Shown one piece after another: positions 52,268 through 61,997 of a stretch of 64,000 nt of DNA. How positions within the stretch are numbered: position 1 is the stretch's first letter; each line of letters starts with the position of its first letter. The notes beneath the pieces are model-generated. The model did no database searches and was not told the DNA's origin. It was given only the letters and a program-made list of their open reading frames with translations. Location of the stretch: contig JAKISF010000006.1 of assembly GCA_021648725.1 (NCBI GenBank), positions 52,427 through 116,426 of the forward strand. Direction: 5' to 3'. The translations under genes and the position numbers were made by a program. The DNA comes from Bacteroidales bacterium. GTDB lineage: Bacteria > Bacteroidota > Bacteroidia > Bacteroidales > JAADGE01.

Positions 52268-54262
52268 ATGCATAGATATTTCACTGATTTTAAAGTTGAA
52301 ATAGCTGATGTTCAATTTAAATTCAAAGAATTTACATACCCAAAAACAGCAGTTATTAAATTCTTTTCTTCGGAAAATAAATTAATTTCAGAAGAAAAGT
52401 TAGGTTATGCCGATATTGATTTTATTAAATCATATATTGAAAAAAACAGCGAATTACGTTTGGACTACTGTTTTGTAGAAAATTACAATTTAGATTTTCT
52501 TAAATCACAAATTCACGGACAAAAAATAATACTGTCAAATTTCTCAGCATCAAATACTTTTTTTAACAGCCCCGGCTCAGATATCGATTTTTCAGGTATC
52601 CTTTTTGAAAGCAAAAATGTTGATTTTAACAATACGTGTTTTAACTGTAAAAACTTAAATTTCTCCGAATCTAGTTTTTTTGCCGAAACTGTTGATTTCA
52701 GTAATACAGCCTTTAAATGTGAAACTGTTAACTTTTCCAAAACATCTTTTTCCGAAGGAGACGTAAGCTTTAAAAATGCCTTATTTTCCGAAGGAATAAA
52801 AGATTTCAGACGAATTGAATTTCAAAACGGAAAAGTGATTTTTATTAATGTCGATTTTAATGACGGTGACGTTATGTTCACGGATACAAGTTTTAATTCG
52901 GGAGCAAACTCTTTTAAAGTTGCACAATTCGGAAAAGGAAGAGTTGATTTTACAAGTGTAAAATTCGGAAAAGATGAAACATCGTTTGACAAAACAATAT
53001 TCGGAAACGGAGATGTTTCTTTCAGATCAGCTGATTTTCAAAACGGGAAAGTCAGTTTTACAAGTGCAGAATTCGGAAAAGGAAAAAAATCTTTTATCAA
53101 TACCAATTTCGGAGATGCAAATATTTACTTTAAAAATGCAAATTTCGGAGACGGAACAACATCTTTCAGATTAGCAGTTTTCGGACACGGTATAGTTGAC
53201 TTCCATTTTTGTGAATTCGGAAACGGAACAATTCAATTTGACAGAACAAAATTTATTAACGGCGGAATCAACTTAAAAGCAGCAAATTTCGGAGACGGAA
53301 AAGTCAGCTTTTATAAAACTTATTTCGGAGACGGTGATATTAATTTTGAAGGCTGCACATTATCAGGTGAATTACTTATTAAAGATTCCGTATTCGGAAA
53401 AGGCGAATTTAACTTCAAAGAAGCAAACTTTGCCGATGCTGATGTCGAAATTATTAATGTTGATTTCGGAATCGGTAAAATTTCATTTAATAAATCAACT
53501 TTCAGAACTTTATCACTCAGAGGCTCCCAGTTAGATAACTATTTTGACCTGCAAATATCAAAATGTGAAATGCTTGACCTTTCTCATACCGTAGTAAAAG
53601 ATATTGTCGATATTAATCCTCCTGACTTTGACCCTGAAATTAAAGCAATAGATTTTTCGGGAATGAGATTACTCGGAAGAATATACATTGATTGGAGAAG
53701 AACAAATTTAAAAGAACTTATTTATAATCAAGAAACAACATATAAAAGTAAAGAAGAACAATTCAGAATACTCAAAGAAAATTACAATCTGACCGGACAA
53801 TATTCATACGAAGATGAAGCCTATGTAGAATTTAAAAGAACAGAAGCAATAACCCATTTAAAGGAAGACATAAGAAACAAACCGGCTTTAAAATTTGTTG
53901 CGTATATTAAATTTGCATTTAAATGGTTGATTTTTGATAAAATGGGCAAATTTGCAACTGATCCCTTACGAGTTTTACTTACTATGTTTATAACCTATCT
54001 TCTGTTCACATTTCTTTATGTTTTACTTGGCGAATTTGGTGATATTCATATAGTTTCATCACTTTTTGACCCCGGAGATCCGAGAACATTAACACCGTTG
54101 GGCAAAGCATTTTACCATAGTGCAATCACTTTTCTTACAATAGGTTACGGAGATTATTATCCTGACGGAATTGCTCGTTGGTTATCTTCAATAGAAGGCT
54201 TTGTCGGATTATTTTTAATGTCTTATTTTACAGTTGCATTTGTTCGTAAAATATTAAGATAG
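52268..54262 (+). CDS. 12-residue-repeat protein with C-terminal two-helix ion channel
   Basis: A 664-residue protein. Residues about 99-411 are about 26 units of a 12-residue repeat, F-G-x-G-x-x-x-F-x-x-x-x (e.g. FGKGRVDFTSVK, FGNGDVSFRSAD), probably a right-handed beta-solenoid related to pentapeptide repeats but with a 12-residue period. A linker (about 440-550) leads to two membrane helices around the selectivity filter T624-IGYGD629, as in KcsA-type potassium channels. The repeat has no signal peptide, so it should be cytoplasmic and act as a gating or binding module. It lies between the SiaBBC and ppk1 genes. Confidence 0.85.
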   Translation: MHRYFTDFKVEIADVQFKFKEFTYPKTAVIKFFSSENKLISEEKLGYADIDFIKSYIEKNSELRLDYCFVENYNLDFLKSQIHGQKIILSNFSASNTFFNSPGSDIDFSGILFESKNVDFNNTCFNCKNLNFSESSFFAETVDFSNTAFKCETVNFSKTSFSEGDVSFKNALFSEGIKDFRRIEFQNGKVIFINVDFNDGDVMFTDTSFNSGANSFKVAQFGKGRVDFTSVKFGKDETSFDKTIFGNGDVSFRSADFQNGKVSFTSAEFGKGKKSFINTNFGDANIYFKNANFGDGTTSFRLAVFGHGIVDFHFCEFGNGTIQFDRTKFINGGINLKAANFGDGKVSFYKTYFGDGDINFEGCTLSGELLIKDSVFGKGEFNFKEANFADADVEIINVDFGIGKISFNKSTFRTLSLRGSQLDNYFDLQISKCEMLDLSHTVVKDIVDINPPDFDPEIKAIDFSGMRLLGRIYIDWRRTNLKELIYNQETTYKSKEEQFRILKENYNLTGQYSYEDEAYVEFKRTEAITHLKEDIRNKPALKFVAYIKFAFKWLIFDKMGKFATDPLRVLLTMFITYLLFTFLYVLLGEFGDIHIVSSLFDPGDPRTLTPLGKAFYHSAITFLTIGYGDYYPDGIARWLSSIEGFVGLFLMSYFTVAFVRKILR

Positions 54263-54290
54263 TTTTTTAAATTCTTTAATTTAAATATAA

Positions 54291-56369
54291 ATGAATTCAG
54301 AAAGCAAATATTACAACAGAGAGCTCAGTTGGCTGTCATTTAATCAATTAGTTCTAGAGCAAATTCAAGACAGATCTTTGCCCATTTTTGAGCGTATTAA
54401 GTTTTTAGCCATTTATTCTTCAAATTTAGATGAATTTTACAGAGTAAGAGTTGCATACCACAGAAGTTTAACAGATTTATCTTCAAAAAACAGAAAAGCG
54501 TTAGATTATAATCCTGAAAAAGTATTAGAAAGCATAAAAAAAGAAGTATTTAAACAACAAGTTCAATACGAAAAAGAATTTTATACTCAAATAATACCTG
54601 AACTTGAAAAAATAGGAATAACTATATTTGATAATCAGGAACTTGAAGAAATTCACGAAGAATTTATTAAAGAATATTTTTCAAAAGAATTATTTCCGGA
54701 AATTCAACCGGTCTTGCTGTCTAGTTCCGGAGCTGTAATGTCTTTTTTAAAAGATAATGTAATCTATCTTGCAATAAAGATGATGCGAAAAAACAGACCT
54801 GAACATAAAAGACCGAGATATGCCGTTATTCAAGTTCCCTCAGGAACTTTAGGTCGCTTTATTCAACTTCCTAAATATAAAGGTAATTATTTTTTTATTT
54901 TTTTGGAAGATATGATTCGCCAACATCTCACTTCTATTTTTCCGGGTTATGAAATTTTATCTTCCTACAGTATTAAACTGTCAAGAAATGCAGATTTAAT
55001 GATCGAAGATGAATTCTCAGGAAATTTATTAGGCAAACTTCGCAAAAGTTTAAAACAAAGAAAAACAGGATTTCCCGCCAGATTCTCTTTCGACCGAGCA
55101 ATACCTGAAAGTTTACTGGATGTTTTAAAATTAGCTTTTAATTTAACGGAAAAAGATTTTGTTCCCGTAGGTAAATATTTGAATTTCAGTGATTTTTTCA
55201 CTTTCAGTAATCCGTTATCGCCAAAATATGAATTAGATTCATTAAAATCGCTAAAACACCCTGTTCTTGAGAAATATGATTCAATACTTGATGCTGTTGA
55301 TGAAAATGATCTTTTGCTTCATTTTCCCTACCATACTTACGATTATGTTTTAAGATTCTTCAGCGAAGCAGCTGTTGATCCTGACGTAATTGAAATTAAA
55401 ACTACCCAGTATCGGGTTGCAACAAATTCAGCAATCGTTAATGCATTAATTGCTGCCGCCGGTAACGGTAAAGATGTAACAGTATTCGTTGAAGTTAAAG
55501 CTCGGTTTGATGAAGAAACAAACTTCAAATTTGCAGACAGAATGAAAGCTGCAGGAATAAATGTAATTGCAGGAATTCCCGGATTAAAAGTTCATGTAAA
55601 AGCTGCATTAGTAATAAGAAAACAATCAAAAAAGAAAAATAACAACAGAGCATACGCATTTTTAAGTACCGGAAACTTTAATGAAAAAACAGCAACACAA
55701 TACTCCGACGAAGGCTATTTTACTTCTGACAAAGCAATTATTAAAGATTTGAGAAAACTTTTCCTTTATTTAGAAACTCCTCTTGATAATTTTAATTTCA
55801 AAAAAATACTTGTCCCCAGATTTAATATGCTTGAAGCGTTTAAAGAGAAAATTAACAGGGAAATTAAGAACTCAAAAGAAGGAAAAAAAGCATATCTAAT
55901 ATTTAAAATGAATGGCTTAGGAGATAAGGAAATTATTGATATGCTTTACGATGCTTCATCTGAAAATGTCAATATAGATTTAATTGTCAGGGGAATATGC
56001 AAATTAAGACCGGGTATGCCTTACAGTAAAAACATTAAAATAACAAGAATAGTTGACCGTTTTCTTGAACATTCCAGAATATATGCTTTTTATAACAGCG
56101 GAAATTGGGAAGTATACATTTCATCATCAGATTTGCTTACCAGAAATTTAAGAAGACGTGTTGAAGCTCTTATTCCTGTATGTAATAAAGAATTAATAAA
56201 TGAAATTATTGAGCTGTTACAAATTCAGTTAAAAGATAATACAAAAGCAAAATTTTTAGACAATCAAATAAATAATATAAATAAAAAAATAAAGAAAAAC
56301 AGCCCGTTGTACAGAGCTCAGATAGATACATATCTTTATTTGCAAAAAAAGACTTTAATGACAACTTAA
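54291..56369 (+). CDS. ppk1: Polyphosphate kinase 1
   Basis: A 692-residue protein with the full PPK1 layout: N-terminal RELSWLSFNQLVLEQ and YSSNLDEFYRVRV, head domain, and the two C-terminal phospholipase D-like domains with GKDVTVFVEVKARFDEE and the autophosphorylated His435 in LKVHVKAALV. It makes polyphosphate from ATP. It is the third gene of the SiaBBC/channel operon by spacing (28 bp), which ties polyphosphate to that signalling set. Confidence 0.97.
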   Translation: MNSESKYYNRELSWLSFNQLVLEQIQDRSLPIFERIKFLAIYSSNLDEFYRVRVAYHRSLTDLSSKNRKALDYNPEKVLESIKKEVFKQQVQYEKEFYTQIIPELEKIGITIFDNQELEEIHEEFIKEYFSKELFPEIQPVLLSSSGAVMSFLKDNVIYLAIKMMRKNRPEHKRPRYAVIQVPSGTLGRFIQLPKYKGNYFFIFLEDMIRQHLTSIFPGYEILSSYSIKLSRNADLMIEDEFSGNLLGKLRKSLKQRKTGFPARFSFDRAIPESLLDVLKLAFNLTEKDFVPVGKYLNFSDFFTFSNPLSPKYELDSLKSLKHPVLEKYDSILDAVDENDLLLHFPYHTYDYVLRFFSEAAVDPDVIEIKTTQYRVATNSAIVNALIAAAGNGKDVTVFVEVKARFDEETNFKFADRMKAAGINVIAGIPGLKVHVKAALVIRKQSKKKNNNRAYAFLSTGNFNEKTATQYSDEGYFTSDKAIIKDLRKLFLYLETPLDNFNFKKILVPRFNMLEAFKEKINREIKNSKEGKKAYLIFKMNGLGDKEIIDMLYDASSENVNIDLIVRGICKLRPGMPYSKNIKITRIVDRFLEHSRIYAFYNSGNWEVYISSSDLLTRNLRRRVEALIPVCNKELINEIIELLQIQLKDNTKAKFLDNQINNINKKIKKNSPLYRAQIDTYLYLQKKTLMTT

Positions 56370-56386
56370 ATGAGTACGTAAAAAAA

Positions 56387-56848
56387 TTATTTAACTTTTC
56401 TGATAAAACCGAGAATTCCTAATGCTGTTAACTCTTTACCAATTACATTATCTTTTTTAAACCTGACAGATACTTTATATACCTCAGATTTATTACATAA
56501 AAAGTCAAAATATTTCATGTTTTTCCCGTTAATATAGGTACTTTTTAAAGGAGCAGTTTCCGGGACAGAATCACTGTAAAGCTTCATTACGATATCTCTT
56601 TGAGAATCACAACATATAGCAAATCTGTATTCAGTACCATTCATTAAATAAACTTCCCATTCTTTTCCGTTAGGATCTTCTTTAGTTTTGCGTTTTTCTT
56701 GCGAGATATCAAAATCATTTAAAAATATAATACTGTCTCCGAAAAATTGGGCACATTTAAATACTCTGTTCCTTTCATCAAACTGTCCGAAACCGTCTGA
56801 GTAAAAAAACAGTAAACTTATTAATAATATGAAAATCTTTTTTTTCAA
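56387..56848 (-). CDS. Small hypothetical secreted protein
   Basis: A 153-residue exported protein whose only sensible start is TTG (MKKKIFILLISLLFF signal). The mature part has an Asp-Phe-Asp region, YRFAICCDSQRDIVM with two adjacent Cys, and a beta-rich tail. It is conserved-looking but unrecognised. It converges with ppk1 17 bp away. Confidence 0.55.
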   Translation of the reverse strand: MKKKIFILLISLLFFYSDGFGQFDERNRVFKCAQFFGDSIIFLNDFDISQEKRKTKEDPNGKEWEVYLMNGTEYRFAICCDSQRDIVMKLYSDSVPETAPLKSTYINGKNMKYFDFLCNKSEVYKVSVRFKKDNVIGKELTALGILGFIRKVK

Positions 56849-57522
56849 AAATCCAGGCTAATTTAACATAACTAATTAATGTTATAAATTATTATGCAAA
56901 ACAATAAAATATATTCTGAAAAACAAACAACCATATAGTTTACATTTGTAACTATACAGTAAAGACCGTCGAATATGTTAAAAATACAATATTTAAAACT
57001 ACGCATAATAATCTTAATATCTGCACTATACTTAAACAGTATAAAGGAATAATTCAGCTATAAAGCATTATTTGCTTATAATCTACATTAAATTAATAAC
57101 ATATAACACTTAAACAATTATTAATCAGTTATTTTTATAGTTTATATCATGTAATTAATCAATATGTAAATTACCGGCATCTTTTGCTGTATGGTTATAT
57201 TTAATCCATCCGGAACAAGTCACTACCTATATAAACAAGTTACATACATAATCTGAATAGACTTAATAGCGACTAATATAGGCATTGCAGCGTAGTTACA
57301 GCTGTCACACACGGCAATACATGTGTAAACATACCAAAAATTAACATTCGTAACTCTTCCGTGCAGCTGTTTACATCACTAATGTCAGAAAATTGTTTGT
57401 AGTATAGAAAAAATATTATATATTCGTATTACATTACTATATTATGTACTTTCAGGTGTGTTTACGGTTGTAACATATCCTTTTGGTTTTGTTTATATTA
57501 TCATTGATTACACTTGTAACTT
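56849..57522. other. 674-bp gene-poor regulatory-looking region before the XRE gene
   Basis: AT-rich with no credible gene on either strand. It holds a TACATTTG element (56941-56948), several TGTAAC/GTTACA hexamers (56947-56952, 57239-57244, 57295-57300, 57469-57474, 57515-57520) and two near-palindromes with a CAGCTG core (57295-57308 and 57361-57374). The last TGTAAC is two bases before the XRE start codon. These could be operators of the XRE protein. Confidence 0.4.
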
Positions 57523-57969
57523 ATGAAAAACCGTATTAAATTGATAATTGAGAATGAAGATATCTCTTACAGTAAATTTGCCGATTTATTAGGTGTCGAG
57601 CGTTCCGGAATTTCACATATTATTAATGGTCGAAATAAACCGAGTTTAGAGATTGTTCAAAAAATACTGGAAACTTTCAGCTATATTAATACAGACTGGC
57701 TCCTATTCGGTAAAGGGAGCATGAAAAATACAAAATATACAGAAATACAGGGAGACTTATTTTCTAAAAAAGATGATAAAGCGGTTGAAACTGAGAATGT
57801 TAAGCAAAAAAAAGAGAAAATTAACTCAATTTCTGAGAAAATCATTGATGACAGTATGAAAAAAGAAAAAATAATGCCTTCTCCGAAAGATAATTCACAA
57901 GAGAAAATAATTAAAAAAATAGTAATCTTATATTCTGATAAAACATTTATTGAATATTTGCCGGAATAA
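57523..57969 (+). CDS. XRE-family helix-turn-helix regulator
   Basis: A 148-residue protein with an N-terminal XRE helix-turn-helix (about 5-62: SYSKFADLLGVERSGISHII, then NGRNKPSLEIVQKIL) and the Bacteroidota signature INTDWLLFGKGSM that follows it. The C-terminal half is Lys/Glu-rich, without a peptidase motif, and ends in a hydrophobic IIKKIVILYSDKTFIEYL segment that may dimerise. It has no toxin or phage gene beside it, so it looks like a chromosomal regulator. Long upstream region suggests autoregulation. Confidence 0.8.
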   Translation: MKNRIKLIIENEDISYSKFADLLGVERSGISHIINGRNKPSLEIVQKILETFSYINTDWLLFGKGSMKNTKYTEIQGDLFSKKDDKAVETENVKQKKEKINSISEKIIDDSMKKEKIMPSPKDNSQEKIIKKIVILYSDKTFIEYLPE

Positions 57970-58047
57970 TTTTTTCTTAATTATCTTTTAAACTGCCGAA
58001 ATTAATTCTAAAAAGTTTATTTTTGATTTTTAATCAATTATATATTA

Positions 58048-59373
58048 TTGGAAAAACAAGTTGCAAAATATATTAATTCACAGAACCTATTCTCAAGAAA
58101 AGATAAAATTCTTATTGCATTGAGCGGCGGATGCGATTCTGTTGCTCTTACTCATTTATTAGAAAAATTAAATTATAAAATTACACTTGCACATTGCAAC
58201 TTCAACTTACGTGCACACGAATCTGATACAGATGAATTGTTTGTTAAAAAATTAGCCGAAAAATTAAAAATTCAACTATTCACAAAAAGCTTTGAAACTA
58301 AAGAATTTGCCGACAGTAATAACTTCTCGATCGAAGAAGCAGCAAGAATATTACGCTATAATTGGTTTGAAGAAATTCGCCTAAAAGAAAGCCTTGATTA
58401 TATTGCCACAGCCCATCATTTAGATGATAAAATTGAAACTTTTTTTATAAATCTGATTGCAGGAACGGGTATTAAAGGCATCCGCAGCATTAAAGAAAAA
58501 AATAATAAAATTGTAAGACCTCTCCTTTTTGCGAAAAAAAATGAAATTGAATTGTGGTGTAAGAAAAACTCAATTGAATACAGAACCGATAAAAGTAATT
58601 ATGATACCAAGTTCATTCGCAATAAATTAAGACACAAAGTTATACCGATAATAAAAGAAATAAACCCCTCTTTTTCGGATACTATGCTGAAAAACTTTGA
58701 TATTTTCTCAGAGTTTGAAAAAATTTATAATAATTATGTCCATAATGCTGCAAACAAAATAATCTCTTATCGTAATAATCTCATTTTTTTAAACATAGAG
58801 CAGCTTAAAAGAGAAGATGCCCCCATAAGCTCATTATTTGAAATATTAACTGCTTACGGCTTTAATTCCGCACAAACAATTAATATTTTTAAGCATATAG
58901 ATACCATGCAAAGCGGAAAAATATTTATTTCAGAAAGTTATAGGCTCATTAAAGACAGAGCACATCTAATAATTAAAAAGAATACAAAAAATAACAATAC
59001 AGAATACCAAATTAATTCAGTAAAAAAACACATTAGCTCTCCCCTCCCCTTAAAGATTGATATACAGCCAAATACTCCTCAATTTAATATCTTAAAAGAA
59101 AAAAACATTGCATATTTTGATGCAGATAAAGTTAAATTTCCGCTTATCCTCAGAAATAAAAAAAAAGGAGATTACTTTTATCCTTTCGGTATGAAAGGTA
59201 AGAAGCCCCTAAGTGACTATTTTACTGATATTAAATTAAATATATTTGAAAAGGAAGAATGTTACTTATTAGTTTCCGGTAAAGATATTTTATGGATTAT
59301 AGGTTACAGAACAGATGACAGATATAAAATTACCGAAAAAACAAAAAGAGTTTTAATAATCAAACAAGGGTAG
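58048..59373 (+). CDS. tilS: tRNA(Ile)-lysidine synthase
   Basis: The 441-residue protein starts at TTG. The PP-loop ATP motif is LSGGCDS (Gly-Gly-Cys-Asp-Ser), followed by CNFNLRAHESD and the AHHLDDKIETFF block, with the C-terminal TilS substrate domain (about 340-440: FPLILRNKKKGDYFYPFG). It makes lysidine at C34 of tRNA-Ile(CAU), which is essential. It overlaps shikimate kinase by 21 bp at the 3' end, on the opposite strand. Confidence 0.95.
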   Translation: MEKQVAKYINSQNLFSRKDKILIALSGGCDSVALTHLLEKLNYKITLAHCNFNLRAHESDTDELFVKKLAEKLKIQLFTKSFETKEFADSNNFSIEEAARILRYNWFEEIRLKESLDYIATAHHLDDKIETFFINLIAGTGIKGIRSIKEKNNKIVRPLLFAKKNEIELWCKKNSIEYRTDKSNYDTKFIRNKLRHKVIPIIKEINPSFSDTMLKNFDIFSEFEKIYNNYVHNAANKIISYRNNLIFLNIEQLKREDAPISSLFEILTAYGFNSAQTINIFKHIDTMQSGKIFISESYRLIKDRAHLIIKKNTKNNNTEYQINSVKKHISSPLPLKIDIQPNTPQFNILKEKNIAYFDADKVKFPLILRNKKKGDYFYPFGMKGKKPLSDYFTDIKLNIFEKEECYLLVSGKDILWIIGYRTDDRYKITEKTKRVLIIKQG

Positions 59374-59856
59374 TTTAATAATCTCATCAGTTGTTTTCCC
59401 GGCATCTACAATGTATTCAGCCTGTAAATAATACAACTCTCTTATTTTTAGTGTATCATTCAAATATTTAAAGATTTCTTTATCTGTTTTATCTTTAAGC
59501 AAAGGTCTGGTTATATTATCTGCTTTTATTCTGTGCATCAAAGTTTGAACAGAAGCTCTTAAATAAATAGTTATACCGCTATTTTTCATTAGATTAATAC
59601 TGTCAAAATAACACGGCATTCCGCCTCCTGTTGCTAAAATAAAGTTATCATTTTTAATAATTTCTTTTAGTGCCGAATATTCAAATTCTCTGAATCTGTT
59701 TTCGTTGAATTTTCTAAATATTTCTTCTATAGTAAGATTATACTTTTGCTCTATATAGTAGTCAGAATCAATAAATTGCAAACCTTTAAGCCTAGCAATT
59801 CTTGATGCAATTGTTGATTTACCGCTTCCCGGCATACCTGTCAAAATTATTCTCAT
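59353..59856 (-). CDS. aroK: Shikimate kinase
   Basis: I start at the ATG at 59856, giving 167 residues and MRIILTGMPGSGKS; a TTG three codons before would only add three residues. The P-loop GMPGSGKS, the FIDSDYYIEQ substrate Asp, the FREFEYSALKE Arg, and ATGGGMPC are all the family pattern, and the RP-LL lid follows. It phosphorylates shikimate in the aromatic amino acid pathway. Its start codon lies beside the terminator of the T9SS gene upstream. Confidence 0.92.
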   Translation of the reverse strand: MRIILTGMPGSGKSTIASRIARLKGLQFIDSDYYIEQKYNLTIEEIFRKFNENRFREFEYSALKEIIKNDNFILATGGGMPCYFDSINLMKNSGITIYLRASVQTLMHRIKADNITRPLLKDKTDKEIFKYLNDTLKIRELYYLQAEYIVDAGKTTDEIIKLPLFDY

Positions 59857-59863
59857 TTTTTTC

Positions 59864-59901
59864 AAAAAAAGAAACCCGCAAGAGTTAATATCTCACGGGT
59901 T
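59864..59901 (-). terminator. Terminator of the T9SS protein gene
   Basis: Minus strand AACCCG with CGGGTT plus a GAG/CTC inner pair, then a T-rich run. It overlaps the leader of the shikimate kinase gene, so read-through could still supply that gene. Confidence 0.7.
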
Positions 59902-59928
59902 AATATAATTATTATTAAGAAAACTTTT

Positions 59929-61896
59929 TTATTTTTGAATAAAAACTTTATCTGTTCTTATTTTTCCGTCTTTTGTTTTTAATTTAACAAAATAAGTTCC
60001 GCTTGCTCCGGGAACATTAACAATATTATAAGCCCCCGTTAAGTTTTGGTCAATAACTGTTCTGCCTAACATATCAAATATTTTTACGTTTGCATCAATT
60101 AAATTGTATGAACTCAATGTAATATAAACATTGTTTTCGCTTGACCAAACATTTACAGAGGTTTCTAAATCTGCATTTGGCTGTTCATCATCATTAATCC
60201 CGCTGCTTTGAGGACCGCCGAATAAGAAAAATCGGTCTCTGTATTCACCTTTTTGAGCAGAAAATGTATATTCAGTATCAGCTAAATCTGTAACAACAGT
60301 TTCAAATATTCCTGAAGCTTCATTATATACTTTTGTATCATATAAAAGCATGGTTCCTCCGAAATTAACATCATTTATTTCATTTGCTCGAATAATGTAT
60401 TGTCCGTCAGCTTTCACAACAAGTCCGATAGGCACAATAATATCTTCGGAAAGTGCATCTGTAGGTAATGTATTAAATGAAAGAGGAATCTCTTGCCCGT
60501 CAAACATTACTGAATAAATTTGAGGTAAACCCTCTGTTTGAGCATAAAATTTATAAGAATCAAAATTATTGTCAAAATTACTGTTTGCACTATCAAAAAA
60601 ACGAACAATTGTTTCATCAGTCTTTCCGTTAAATTCTACTTGCAACCTTACAAAATTAAATTCATAAGATTCTGTTCCTTTATACATTGAAAGTGAATTA
60701 TGTACTCTTGCCGAAGCCGGGATACTAAAAGTCGGGGCAGCTGTTGCTTTTACAAAAAATGACTGCGTTGAAGGTATAGTACCATTTAACGTACTGTTCA
60801 AAGTTTGCCCGGTAAATTGATATGAAGAACCGCTTCCGCCGTTGTAATATACATAATTTCCTAAATCACCGTCCCACATATATGCACAATCATTAATATT
60901 AGTAGTTCCTAAGTGTATTGCATCCCAATTTAATGCCGAAGAGTAAGGGTTCCCTACTAAATTCCAACCGTCATAATAATCAGAATTTCCGTCATTTGCA
61001 GTAAACAGCATTGTAGGAACATAAGATGCATTATTGTTTAAATCAGACGGATTTGTTGAAGTAAAAACTGCATTTATATCTCCCTCATTATAAACAATAT
61101 ACCCTGTTCTGTTGTTATCCTCAGTATTAATAGTCACAGGAACTCCGACTGTTGCCTGAACTTGTTCCCAAGCTTGCCAAAAACCAAAGCTGCCTCCGTA
61201 ATCATAATTTGAATATGCAATGTCAACAGGGTTCGTAGGCTCATCATAAGCTTCGTTATAAGTGTAGAAGTTAGGATTAAAATTTCCGGAAAAAGTATTC
61301 TCTGTAAAAATATCACTTTGCTGACCTATAATCGGGCTTGAAACATATTGCCATTGTCCGTTTACTTTAAAATAACGCTCAACGGTTATATCTCCGGTTC
61401 CGGTAATGCTTCCCACACCCGTAGCTGTTATTAAAGAACCGGAAGGAGTTTTGTCAACAGGAGATTTTAAAGTAAGAGCACCGTTAATATTTAAAACACC
61501 GTTTATAGTTGCGGCACTGCCTGCGACTAAATCTGTATTTGAACCCAGATTGACTGTAACTGCTTCAAAATCAACAAAATTTGACATGTCAGCAGCATTT
61601 GTTGTTATTGTTTGTGTTCCTGTTCCGTTAAAAACAACTGTTCCGTCTGTATCTCTGTTAATAAATACATTATTTGCGGCATTGTTTGTAAAATTTCCGT
61701 CAACATATAATGTTCCGTCAAGATCAATACTACCGTCAGTTGTATTTGTTTGATTCAAATAGTTTCCGTTTTGAATGACAAAATGTGTTCCTGTTGTTAT
61801 TGTAATTACGGCTCCGTCATTAGTAATGCCCTGTGCAGACATGCCTAAACTGAAAGCGGAAATCATAAAAATTGTTAATAGATGTTTTGTTTTCAT
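59929..61896 (-). CDS. Large T9SS-sorted surface protein
   Basis: Starting at the ATG at 61896 gives a signal peptide (MKTKHLLTIFMISAFSLGMSAQ). The 655-residue protein is Thr/Asn/Gly-rich with repeated beta-strand units in its first part (TLYVDGNFTN, TVNLGSNTDLVAGSAATINGVLNI) and ends in a T9SS type A domain (SSENNVYITL ... YFVKLKTKDGK ... KVFIQK). It is expected on the surface. No enzyme motif is seen. Confidence 0.85.
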   Translation of the reverse strand: MKTKHLLTIFMISAFSLGMSAQGITNDGAVITITTGTHFVIQNGNYLNQTNTTDGSIDLDGTLYVDGNFTNNAANNVFINRDTDGTVVFNGTGTQTITTNAADMSNFVDFEAVTVNLGSNTDLVAGSAATINGVLNINGALTLKSPVDKTPSGSLITATGVGSITGTGDITVERYFKVNGQWQYVSSPIIGQQSDIFTENTFSGNFNPNFYTYNEAYDEPTNPVDIAYSNYDYGGSFGFWQAWEQVQATVGVPVTINTEDNNRTGYIVYNEGDINAVFTSTNPSDLNNNASYVPTMLFTANDGNSDYYDGWNLVGNPYSSALNWDAIHLGTTNINDCAYMWDGDLGNYVYYNGGSGSSYQFTGQTLNSTLNGTIPSTQSFFVKATAAPTFSIPASARVHNSLSMYKGTESYEFNFVRLQVEFNGKTDETIVRFFDSANSNFDNNFDSYKFYAQTEGLPQIYSVMFDGQEIPLSFNTLPTDALSEDIIVPIGLVVKADGQYIIRANEINDVNFGGTMLLYDTKVYNEASGIFETVVTDLADTEYTFSAQKGEYRDRFFLFGGPQSSGINDDEQPNADLETSVNVWSSENNVYITLSSYNLIDANVKIFDMLGRTVIDQNLTGAYNIVNVPGASGTYFVKLKTKDGKIRTDKVFIQK

Positions 61897-61917
61897 AATT
61901 ATTTGTTTAGATATCCA

Positions 61918-61948
61918 CAAAATTAAAAATTTCACTAAATATAAGCAA
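61918..61948 (-). promoter_or_regulatory. Bacteroidota-type promoter of the T9SS protein gene
   Basis: Minus strand: TTG, 20 bases, TAATTTTG, 22 bp before the ATG at 61896. Confidence 0.6.
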
Positions 61949-61997
61949 TCTATTTTTAATTGTCAAGTTTTTTTGACGGATGACCACTTATTATTGA

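Noticed and set aside
32856..56369. A GGDEF diguanylate cyclase (SiaD) near the Sia genes
   Set aside because: I looked for GGDEF or related motifs in all proteins here and found none.
61949..61990. GTCAA...TTGAC hairpin between the two surface-protein genes as a terminator
   Set aside because: Short stem and no T-run; not convincing.
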